From Halothiobacillus sp. (lineage in GTDB: Bacteria; Pseudomonadota; Gammaproteobacteria; Halothiobacillales; Halothiobacillaceae), in the NCBI GenBank assembly GCA_020061705.1, contig JAGUXT010000058.1:1-64000 (forward strand): a stretch of DNA of 64,000 nucleotides. Reading direction: 5' to 3'. Of this stretch, positions 1 to 10,817 are shown piece by piece (within the stretch, counting starts at the first letter, position 1; every line of letters begins with the position of its first letter). A program made the translations under genes and the position numbers. The notes beneath the pieces are model-generated. The model was not told the origin of the DNA. It saw only the letters and a list, made by a program, of their open reading frames with translations, and ran no database searches.

Positions 1-690
1 AGCGCCGTCAAGGTCGTCGCCTGCGGTCAGGGTGCTGTTGGTGGCGTAGTAGGTGTCGTCATGGATGGTGCCAAGGTAGTCAGGCAGGCCATCCACGCCA
101 CTGGTGAGGTAGAAGGCTTCGCCGCCTGATGCTGTAGCATCAACAGCAATCATGGCTGCAGTGACGGTGGCCGGGTCTGCATTGACGGTGGCCATGATGG
201 CAGCCAGTTGTGCCGGGGAGATTTCGTTGCCGGCGGCAATCTGGGCGTCAATGGTGTAGCTGGCAACGGCCATGCGGTTCATGATGTAGTCGTGGCCGTC
301 GGCACCGACCGCGCCGATACCGGCGTTGATCATGTTGAGGGTCAGTTGCGCACGCGCGTCAAACAGTGGCTGGGCGGAGCCCTGGTTGGTGAACTGAGTA
401 ATCAGGGTGTTCAGTTCAGCTGTCCAGTACGCCGAGCCTGCTGGGTCGCTGGCACGGTCAAACACGTTTTGGTAAATCTGCTCTACAAACTGGGTGGAGG
501 TCAGAAAGACGGGGTAAAGGGTGGTGACGCTGGGAAGGCTAAAAATCACACCACCAACTTCCTGCAGGCTGTCGCCTTCTACCAGCACCTTGTTGCTCCA
601 GTAGTTAAGACCGCTCGTCTCAGGGGCGCGCAGGAACGCGGCCAAATAAAGTTTGGTGAAGTAATCACGTGTTTCAGTTGCAGTTGCCAT
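1..690 (-). CDS. DUF4214-like N-terminal domain protein, truncated at left window edge; putative type I secreted protein
   Basis: My minus-strand translation from the ATG at 690 gives MATATETRDYFTKLYLAAFLRAPETSGLNYWSNKVLVEG...; it stays open to position 1. It aligns by eye with the N-termini of the ORFs at 10818 and 13828 (YFTK.YLA.FLRAP...GLNYW...GG.IFSLP.V). Confidence 0.8.
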   Translation of the reverse strand, partial: MATATETRDYFTKLYLAAFLRAPETSGLNYWSNKVLVEGDSLQEVGGVIFSLPSVTTLYPVFLTSTQFVEQIYQNVFDRASDPAGSAYWTAELNTLITQFTNQGSAQPLFDARAQLTLNMINAGIGAVGADGHDYIMNRMAVASYTIDAQIAAGNEISPAQLAAIMATVNADPATVTAAMIAVDATASGGEAFYLTSGVDGLPDYLGTIHDDTYYATNSTLTAGDDLDGA

Positions 691-1050
691 GGGTCAAGCT
701 CCAGATAAGTTTGGTAGTGAGGCGATAGGGAAAAAACGCCCGTACATTGTCAGCTTAAGCCAATGCCTAGTCTTTTTGCAATGTCCAAAGCTTTTTTAGC
801 AGCGCAAACGTTGTACCAAGACAACAGGGCCGGCTTTCAATTGTTACTTGGCTGGTTTTCATCGATTCCGCATGGGCCAGGCATCTTACTTGAATTGCAC
901 CCGCCCGAATCTGCCCGTTGTCATGATCTTGCCGTACCGAGCCGTGCATCGCACTCCTAAAACATGGGATTGATGTTTCATTCGACTCCTGTGTGATTGC
1001 AGTGGGTGGCTGTGGCAAAATGCGATTCCTTATTTTTTGACCTTTGCACC

Positions 1051-2316
1051 ATGCGCCATCTTTTTGTACACCAAAACTTCCCCGGTCAATATAAGAACCT
1101 TGCTCCGGCGCTGTCTGCTCGCGGTGATCAAGTGGTGGCACTGGGGATTACTCCACGCTCAAGCCTTCCAGGTGTGCAAACGCTGGCCTACAAGCTTGAG
1201 CGAGGCAACTCCAAGGATATTCACCCATGGGTCAGCGATGTTGAAACTAAGGTGATTCGTGGCGAGGCTTGTTTCAAGGCTGCCATGGCGCTAAAAGCGA
1301 AGGGCTTTGAGCCGGACATTATTCATGTTCACCCCGGCTGGGGGGAGGGACTATTCCTGCGCGAGGCTTTTCCGAAGGCCAAAATTCTGGCTTTTTTTGA
1401 ATACTACTATCACCCTGATGGTGCTGACGTGGGGTTTGATGCCGAGTTTCCGCGTGACAACCCCGCTGCAGGCGCTTGCAAGGTGGTCATGAAAAATGCT
1501 GCGCATATTTTGAGCCTCAATGCTGCGGATTGGGCTGTCTGTCCTACGCATTGGCAGGCTTCGAGCGCGCCTTCCTGGGTGCGCGATAAGATGAGTGTAA
1601 TCTTTGATGGCGTGGATACTGCGGATCTACGCCCAGACCCTAGTGCATGGCTGAAAATCAATGATTCGTTACGCCTGACCGCTGATGACGAGGTGCTCAC
1701 GTTTATTAACCGCAATTTAGAGCCCTATCGCGGATATCACGTTTTCATGCGCGCTTTGCCCGCCATTATGAAGGCACGGCCGAAAGCCCGGATTTTGATT
1801 GTGGGTGGCAATGAGGTGTCCTATGGTGCCGCACCCAAACAAGGCGGGAGCTGGAGACAGATTTTCCTCGACGAGGTCAAGGGCCAACTGGATTTGTCAC
1901 GGGTACATTTCACCGGGCGCGTTCCTTATAACGTGTTGAATCAAATCCTGCGCGTCTCGACAGCGCACGTTTATCTGACTTATCCCTTTGTGCTATCGTG
2001 GTCAATGATGGAGGCCATGAGCCTGGGTGCGCTGGTGATTGGCTCTGATACACAGCCGGTGCGCGAAGTGATTAAGGATGGAGTGAATGGATTACTGGTT
2101 GATTTTTTCTCGCCGCATGAACTTGCTGAAAAAGTTATTGAGGCACTTGCCAACCGGGCACATTTTGCTCCTCTGCGCAAGGCCGCACGTGACACGATTA
2201 TTCAACGCTACGACTTGAAATCAACGTGTTTGCCCGCACAAATCAGCTTGGTTGACGCATTAGCTTCGGGTGTCCTTGGCTCGCAGGGTCACCCCTCGTC
2301 ACCAAACCTTTATTAA
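1051..2316 (+). CDS. Glycosyltransferase family 4/1-like
   Basis: ORF 997..2316; likely start at ATG 1051 (MRHLFVHQNFPGQYKNLAPAL). GT-B features: FINRNLEPYRGYHVFMRALP, YLTYPFVLSWSMMEAMSLGALVIGSDT. Confidence 0.85.
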   Translation: MRHLFVHQNFPGQYKNLAPALSARGDQVVALGITPRSSLPGVQTLAYKLERGNSKDIHPWVSDVETKVIRGEACFKAAMALKAKGFEPDIIHVHPGWGEGLFLREAFPKAKILAFFEYYYHPDGADVGFDAEFPRDNPAAGACKVVMKNAAHILSLNAADWAVCPTHWQASSAPSWVRDKMSVIFDGVDTADLRPDPSAWLKINDSLRLTADDEVLTFINRNLEPYRGYHVFMRALPAIMKARPKARILIVGGNEVSYGAAPKQGGSWRQIFLDEVKGQLDLSRVHFTGRVPYNVLNQILRVSTAHVYLTYPFVLSWSMMEAMSLGALVIGSDTQPVREVIKDGVNGLLVDFFSPHELAEKVIEALANRAHFAPLRKAARDTIIQRYDLKSTCLPAQISLVDALASGVLGSQGHPSSPNLY

Positions 2317-2338
2317 ATTAATCAATCTGGATGTTCCT

Positions 2339-3070
2339 GTGACTCAACAAGCTATTCCTTTGAGCAAGTCTGCTCATGCCGATTCCAAGCTGAAACCAAT
2401 GTCCAACTTCAGTCACCTCGTCGATCAGGCGCTGGTCAGGCTGATGCCTTCGGAATTGCCACGCGCCGCGCACGATTTCCCGATTGTGTTTATGCGTCAG
2501 GATGGTGGGCTTTTTCCTGCTGCGTTACTTGGCTTGAAGCCCGGGGTTAATCAGTTTGTAGATAAAAATGGTCGCTGGTTGGCCAGTTACATGCCTGCCT
2601 TGATGCAGTGCTATCCGTTTTCACTCGCTCACAAGGAGAAGGGGCGGTTTGTACCGATGATTGATGCAGCGGCATTAAGCAATACGGAAGGCAATGCGCT
2701 TTATACTGAGTCGGGGGAGCTCGCCGATGAGCCTCGGGTGAAAATTTCCACGGTTTTGCAGGCTGTCGGCCAACTTGGAAGTGCCGCGAAGGCGCTTGCC
2801 AGCCTTGAAGCCATGGATTTGATTATTCCCTGGGACATTTCACTGACCGTTAACTCTGAGCCCGTGACCTTGCGTGGCTTTTTCAGGGCGGATGAGCAGC
2901 GCATGAAGAGCCTATCCGATGCGCAGGTTTTGACGCTGTGGCACTCAGGTGCTTTGCCAATGCTTTATGCGCATTGGTTTTCTTTGAGCCGCTTCAGTCG
3001 TCTTGGAGCCGTGTTGAAGCTACCAGCATCCGATGCTTCAAAATTACAAGCCCCTGAAGCCGTGCAATAA
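2339..3070 (+). CDS. SapC family protein
   Basis: FPIVFMRQDGGLFPAALLGLKPGVNQFVDKNGRWLASYMPALMQCYPF resembles SapC-family proteins. Start uncertain: GTG 2339 or ATG 2399. Confidence 0.75.
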   Translation: MTQQAIPLSKSAHADSKLKPMSNFSHLVDQALVRLMPSELPRAAHDFPIVFMRQDGGLFPAALLGLKPGVNQFVDKNGRWLASYMPALMQCYPFSLAHKEKGRFVPMIDAAALSNTEGNALYTESGELADEPRVKISTVLQAVGQLGSAAKALASLEAMDLIIPWDISLTVNSEPVTLRGFFRADEQRMKSLSDAQVLTLWHSGALPMLYAHWFSLSRFSRLGAVLKLPASDASKLQAPEAVQ

Positions 3071-3109
3071 GATTTTGTCATTCGGATCTTTCTACACACT
3101 GATATATAC

Positions 3110-3139
3110 GGACATCATTTATGATGTCCTATGTTTTTT
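3110..3139 (+). terminator. Putative rho-independent terminator after sapC-like gene
   Basis: Perfect 8-bp stem ggacatca-ttta-tgatgtcc followed a few nt later by T6. Confidence 0.5.
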
Positions 3140-3168
3140 GATGCCCCCACAAGTTTGAGCTGGACTCC

Positions 3169-4887
3169 ATGACATCGCGCCCCCCCCCCACTGATCTTCA
3201 CCTTGCTCTTAAATCATGCCGATCCTCGTTTGTAGGCGCCGGGGTTTTTAGCTTTTTTATCAATATGCTGATGCTTGTCGGGCCGCTGTACATGCTCCAA
3301 GTGTATGACCGGGTGTTAATGAGTGGGAGCGTGCCTACATTATTGGCTCTTACCTGGCTGATCGTGGGTCTGATGGCCGTCATGGGGATATTGGAGTGGG
3401 TGCGCTCGATGGTGCTGATTCGCGTTGGGGCGCGCATGGATGGCTTGTTGAGCCTGCGTTTATTTAACGCAACGCTGGATTACGCTGCGACACGCCCCAA
3501 TGCGAATACGCAACCGATTCGCGATCTGGATGCCGTGCGCCAGTTCATGACGGGCAATGGTCTGTTTGTTTTTTTCGATGCACCCTGGATGCCGGTGTAT
3601 TTGCTGGTGCTGTATTTGTTTCATCCATTACTGGGATTGCTGGCCACAGTGGGTGGCTTGATTTTGATTGTGCTGGCGCTGGTCAACGAGCGTGCAACGA
3701 AAAAGCTGCTGACTGAAGCCAGTGCCGAGTCGATGAAGGAAAATCAATACATCGGTAGTAATTTACGCAACCTGGAGGTGATTGATGCCCTGGGTATGCG
3801 GGATCGCATTTTGCGGCGCTGGCTTGGCTTTCATGAGAAGGTGATGGGCTTGCAGGCTAAGGCAAGTGACCGGGCAGCCGCTGTCACGGCCACAAGCAAG
3901 ACATTTCGTTTGTTGTTGCAGTCGTTAATGCTGGGCTTGGGCGCATGGCTGGCCATTGATCAGATTATTACGCCTGGGGTGATGATTGCCGCGTCAATTT
4001 TAATGGGACGTGCTTTGGCGCCGGTCGATCAGATGATTGGGGTGTGGAAGCAATTTGTGGGGGCGCGCGGATCGTATGAGCGCTTAAATGATTTATTGAC
4101 CAAAATCCCGGCCAAGCCACGCACGATGACGCTCCCTGCGCCGAAGGGAACTTTGTCTGCAGAGGCTGCTGTCGTGGCACCGCCTGGGGCTAAATTGCCA
4201 TCTTTGCGCGGGGTAAGCTTTCATATTAGTGCGGGCGAGTGCATCGGGGTGATTGGGCCGAGCGCAGCCGGAAAGTCGTCGCTGGCACGTGCTCTGTTGG
4301 GCGTATGGCCTGCTGCTGCGGGTAAAATGCGCTTGGATGGTGCTGATATTACGCAGTGGAATCGTGACGAACTGGGGCCACATATTGGTTATCTGCCCCA
4401 GGATGTTGAGTTGTTTGAAGGCACTGTGGCAGAAAATATCGCGCGCTTTGGTGAGCTGGATGCAGCAAAAATCGTGGCTGCAGCGCAAATGGCCGGAGTG
4501 CATGAAATGATTTTGAAGCTGCCTCAAGGCTATGAAACTCCGCTCGGTGAGGGCGGTGCAAGCCTGTCCGGAGGACAGCGGCAGCGTGTGGGTCTGGCGC
4601 GCGCACTGTACGCAGAGCCTAAAGTAGTGGTTCTTGATGAGCCTAACTCAAACTTGGACGATGTCGGTGAAGCCGCATTGGCACAGGCGGTTGCGGCTAT
4701 GCGGGCAAAGGGTACGACACTGGTGTTGATTACGCATCGACCCAGCATTTTGGCGCAGGTGGATCGGATCATGGTATTGCGCGAGGGCTTGATTGATATG
4801 TTTGCCCCACGTGACGAAGTGCTGGCGAAGTTTGTACGTCCGGCGGCACCGACTCAGCCAGCTCTTGCAAAACCCACAGCATCATGA
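3169..4887 (+). CDS. Type I secretion system permease/ATPase (PrtD-like)
   Basis: N-terminal transmembrane region, Walker A GPSAAGKSS, signature LSGGQRQRVGLARALY, Walker B VVVLDEPNSNLD, H-loop THRPS. PrtD/HlyB-type architecture without peptidase domain. Confidence 0.92.
   Translation: MTSRPPPTDLHLALKSCRSSFVGAGVFSFFINMLMLVGPLYMLQVYDRVLMSGSVPTLLALTWLIVGLMAVMGILEWVRSMVLIRVGARMDGLLSLRLFNATLDYAATRPNANTQPIRDLDAVRQFMTGNGLFVFFDAPWMPVYLLVLYLFHPLLGLLATVGGLILIVLALVNERATKKLLTEASAESMKENQYIGSNLRNLEVIDALGMRDRILRRWLGFHEKVMGLQAKASDRAAAVTATSKTFRLLLQSLMLGLGAWLAIDQIITPGVMIAASILMGRALAPVDQMIGVWKQFVGARGSYERLNDLLTKIPAKPRTMTLPAPKGTLSAEAAVVAPPGAKLPSLRGVSFHISAGECIGVIGPSAAGKSSLARALLGVWPAAAGKMRLDGADITQWNRDELGPHIGYLPQDVELFEGTVAENIARFGELDAAKIVAAAQMAGVHEMILKLPQGYETPLGEGGASLSGGQRQRVGLARALYAEPKVVVLDEPNSNLDDVGEAALAQAVAAMRAKGTTLVLITHRPSILAQVDRIMVLREGLIDMFAPRDEVLAKFVRPAAPTQPALAKPTAS
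3180..3189 (+). repeat. C10 homopolymeric tract inside codons 4-7 of the T1SS ATPase gene
   Basis: atgacatcgcgccccccccccactg: ten consecutive C starting 11 nt after the A of the ATG. Confidence 0.9.
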
Positions 4888-5005
4888 TGACTCACTTGGG
4901 TTCAGTTCAATCTTCTGCTGCCTGCGTTTCGACTCACCGCTGCTGTTGGGGTTTGATTCGCTTCCTACGACCTACAGAACTCCTCAACCTGGCTTTTGGT
5001 AATTT

Positions 5006-7379
<2,374 letters not shown>

Positions 7380-7380
<1 letters not shown>

Positions 7381-8297
7381 TGACTGCAAGCACCACGGGC
7401 AAAACCGCCTTGGTCACCGGCGCATCCGGCTTCACTGGGCGCTACATGGTCGATGCACTCAAGGCGCGGGGCTATCATGTGGCGGGGTTCGCTAGCGGCG
7501 ACTCGAACGCGGACTTAAACCTGGTCTGCGACCTGACCGATGCGGCGGCTGTATGCATTGCGGTGGCACAGGTCAAGCCGGACGTCGTCGTGCACCTCGC
7601 CGCCCTCGCCTTTGTCGGCCATGGCGACGCGGAAGGCTTCTATCGAGTCAATCTGTTTGGCACGCTTAACCTGCTTGAAGCACTGGCTGCGCTGGACAAA
7701 CCGCCTGGCAAGGTATTGCTTGCCAGCTCGGCGAATGTGTATGGCACACCTGATATCGAACTGATCGACGAATCGGTCTGCCCGGCGCCGGTCAACCATT
7801 ACGCATGCAGCAAGCTGGCCATGGAGCACATGGCGCGCACCTGGTTTACGCGCCTGCCAATCATCATCACCCGCCCGTTCAACTACACCGGACCGGGGCA
7901 GGACGAGCGTTTTCTGATTCCCAAGATCGTCGGCCATTTCGCACGTGGCGAGCGGGTTATCGAACTGGGAAATCTTGATGTAAGCCGCGATTTTTCCGAT
8001 GTCGCCGACATTGTCGATACCTATGCGGCATTGCTGGAGTCGGATGCGCAGGGTGTCACCCTGAATGTCTGCTCCGGCAATGCCACCTCGTTGCGCGAGA
8101 TTATCCGCATGATGAGCGAGCTTGCCGGTTACGCCATCGAGGTGCGTGTCAACCCCGCCTTTGTGCGCCAGAACGAAATTCCGCGCCTGCGCGGCGACAA
8201 CCGTGCACTACGCCTATGGATAGGTCAATCGACTGATCCAACTCCGCAAATATCGCTGGCACCCACCCTGCAACGCATGTTCAGTCACGCGCACTGA
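7380..8297 (+). CDS. rmd: GDP-6-deoxy-D-mannose reductase-like NAD-dependent epimerase/reductase
   Basis: Rossmann TGASGFTGRYMVDALKARG; YACSKLAME; ITRPFNYTGPGQDERFLIPKIV; directly downstream of gmd with overlapping stop/start. Confidence 0.78.
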
Positions 8298-8305
8298 ATC
8301 TCCCC

Positions 8306-9487
8306 ATGCGTCTCATCCTTGGCCTTGATGCCCTGCGCCCACCCCTGACCGGCATCGGGCAGTACACGCGGCAACTGGCCTCGGCCTTGCTCGACTTGGG
8401 CGAGATCGAGCACATCGAGGGGCTGATGGGCGGACGGATCGTGACGCAGGCACAACTGAACGAGTTTCTGCGCACCCCTCTTTCGCCATACGGCACGAAA
8501 ACCAAGAACGTCTGGACATCGGTACTCGCCTCCCGACTCCGCGCTGTGCCGGGAGCCTACGGCCTGCGCCAGAGGCTGCGCCAATATCAAACCGGGCAGT
8601 CCCTGCGCGGCGTACATGGCGCCATCTATCACGAGCCCAACGCCATCGCGTGCACCACCGCCCTGCCCAGCATCATCACCCTGCATGACCTGTCGCACCT
8701 GCACTACCCGCAGCTGCACCCCAACGAGCGCGTGGCTTACCTTCGCCGCCAGCTTCCGCATTCATTGCTCAACGCAAGGCACATCATCGTCGATGCCCAG
8801 TCCACACGACAGGAGTTGATCGATATATTTGACCTGCCCGGGGAGCAAATCAGTGTCATCCCCCTCGGCGTTGACCCCAGCTTCCACACGGTCAACACAG
8901 GGCCGACATCAAGCACACTCGAACGCTTTGAGCTACGCCCAAAACACTATCTTCTCTCGGTCGGCACGCTCGAACCGCGCAAAAATATCGAGCGCACGCT
9001 GCAAGCCTATACCGCCCTGCCCGAATACCTGCGCAAGGACTTCCCGCTAGTGCTGAGCGGTGGCAAGGGCTGGAAGGATGCAGCGATACACGCTCGCCTG
9101 AAACAGATCAAACCGCCTGGGCGCGTCATCCTCACCGGCTATGTCGATCATCACGACCTATTGGCGCTGTACGCCGCCTGCACCGCGTTCGTCTACCCCT
9201 CCCTCTACGAAGGTTTCGGCCTGCCCATCCTTGAAGGCATGGCCGCCGGCGCGCCGGTCATTACCTCCAACGTCAGCGCCATGCCTGAAGTCGCAGGCGA
9301 CGCCGCGCTACTGATCGATCCTAACTCTGTGGACGAGCTCGCTGCGGCCATGCAGCACGTCCTAGAAGACCAGCACCTCGCCGCTGATCTGAGCAAACGC
9401 GGTCAGGCACGCGCCCGCGACTTCACCTGGGCGCGCACCGCCGCACAGACCCTGGACGTGTACCGCCGCGTCCTTGCTGAGTTCTGA
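8306..9487 (+). CDS. Glycosyltransferase family 4 (GT1-like, mannosyl/rhamnosyltransferase type)
   Basis: GIGQYTRQLASALL, LLSVGTLEPRKNIERTLQAY, VYPSLYEGFGLPILEGMAAGAPVITSNVSAMPEVAGDAALLIDP. Confidence 0.9.
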   Translation: MRLILGLDALRPPLTGIGQYTRQLASALLDLGEIEHIEGLMGGRIVTQAQLNEFLRTPLSPYGTKTKNVWTSVLASRLRAVPGAYGLRQRLRQYQTGQSLRGVHGAIYHEPNAIACTTALPSIITLHDLSHLHYPQLHPNERVAYLRRQLPHSLLNARHIIVDAQSTRQELIDIFDLPGEQISVIPLGVDPSFHTVNTGPTSSTLERFELRPKHYLLSVGTLEPRKNIERTLQAYTALPEYLRKDFPLVLSGGKGWKDAAIHARLKQIKPPGRVILTGYVDHHDLLALYAACTAFVYPSLYEGFGLPILEGMAAGAPVITSNVSAMPEVAGDAALLIDPNSVDELAAAMQHVLEDQHLAADLSKRGQARARDFTWARTAAQTLDVYRRVLAEF

Positions 9488-9493
9488 ACCTTC

Positions 9494-10609
9494 ATGCGCG
9501 TCCTGCACATTTACAAAACCTACTACCCAGACACCTTCGGCGGCATTGAGCAAGTCATCTTTGAGCTCGCACGCGGCACGCGCGAGCAGGGCATCGACAG
9601 CACCATCCTGACCGTTTCACCCCGCACCCAGCCCGCCGAAATCCAGCGCGAAGAAGCCCTGGTCATTCGTGGCCAGTGCAGCTTTGAAATCGCCTCCACA
9701 CCGTTTTCACTCAACATGGCGCGGCAATTTGCACGACTGCATCGTAAGTATGACCTGCTGCATTACCACTTTCCCTGGCCATTCGCCGACCTGCTGCACC
9801 TGGGCTTGCGTAGCCCGACCCCCGCCATCGTCAGCTACCACTCCGACATCGTCGCCCAGCGCACACTCAACCGCCTCTACGCCCCTCTGCGTGAGCAGTT
9901 TCTGTGCAAAATGCGTCTGATCGTCGCCGCCTCGCCGCAATACGCCGCCAGCAGCCCTGTTCTGCGTAGGCATCAGGACAAGCTGCGCGTCATCCCCTAC
10001 GGCCTGAGCGACGATCATGCTGCCCCTGCCGATCCGGCGCGCATCCAGCATTGGCGCGAGCGGCTTGGCGAAGGTTTCATGCTGTTTATCGGCGTATTGC
10101 GTTACTACAAAGGACTACACACCCTGATCGAAGCGGCGCGGGGCGCCCCCTACCCCGTGGTGATCGCTGGCGACGGGCCGATGGCCGCCAGCCTGCGTGC
10201 CCAGGCCGCAAACTCAGGCTGCCGCAATGTGCATTTTCTAGGGCGCATCGACGATGCCGACAAGGTCGCGCTGCTGCACCTCTGCCACGCCTTCGTATTT
10301 CCTTCACACCTGCGCTCGGAAGCCTTCGGCATCAGCCTGCTCGAAGCCGCCCAGCAAGGCCGCCCGATGATCTCCTGCGAAATCGGCACCGGCACAACCT
10401 TTGTCAACCAGCACCACACCACCGGCATCGTCATCCCGCCTGAAACCCCCACCGCCCTGCGCGCCGCCATGGATCGCCTGCACCACGATCCCGCGCTCGC
10501 CGCGCGCCAGGGCGAGGCCGCAAGGCAGCACTTTGCGCAACACTTCACCACCCGGCGCATGAGCGAGGCCTATGCTGCGGCGTATCAGGAAGCTCTGGCA
10601 AAAAGGTAA
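9494..10609 (+). CDS. Glycosyltransferase family 4
   Basis: MRVLHIYKTYYPDTFGGIEQVIFELARG..., FIGVLRYYKGLHTLIEAA, VFPSHLRSEAFGISLLEAAQQGRPMISCEIGTGT. Confidence 0.9.
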   Translation: MRVLHIYKTYYPDTFGGIEQVIFELARGTREQGIDSTILTVSPRTQPAEIQREEALVIRGQCSFEIASTPFSLNMARQFARLHRKYDLLHYHFPWPFADLLHLGLRSPTPAIVSYHSDIVAQRTLNRLYAPLREQFLCKMRLIVAASPQYAASSPVLRRHQDKLRVIPYGLSDDHAAPADPARIQHWRERLGEGFMLFIGVLRYYKGLHTLIEAARGAPYPVVIAGDGPMAASLRAQAANSGCRNVHFLGRIDDADKVALLHLCHAFVFPSHLRSEAFGISLLEAAQQGRPMISCEIGTGTTFVNQHHTTGIVIPPETPTALRAAMDRLHHDPALAARQGEAARQHFAQHFTTRRMSEAYAAAYQEALAKR

Positions 10610-10612
10610 CCC

Positions 10613-10686
10613 GTAGGCCGGATAAGCGCAGCGCATCCGGCTTGGGTACGGGGTGTTCCCGGATGCGCTGCGCTTATCCGGCCCAC
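10613..10686. repeat. REP-like bipartite palindrome, family A
   Basis: gtaggccggataagcgcagcgcatccgg...ccggatgcgctgcgcttatccggcccac: near-perfect inverted halves. Confidence 0.85.
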
Positions 10687-10817
10687 GATACTTTTTTGTA
10701 TTTAAGGCGGCTCTAATCTACAAAAAATACGCTAAAGTCAGCATGGCTTTTTGATCCCCCGATAAAAACGCTCGCCCTCGCCAAAACTCAGTCAGACCAT
10801 CAATCAGGAGCCTGCCC

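Noticed and set aside
208-708. 166-aa plus-strand ORF at the left edge
   Set aside because: Antisense to the DUF4214-like gene (complement 1..690), whose translation has clear homology to two other genes here.
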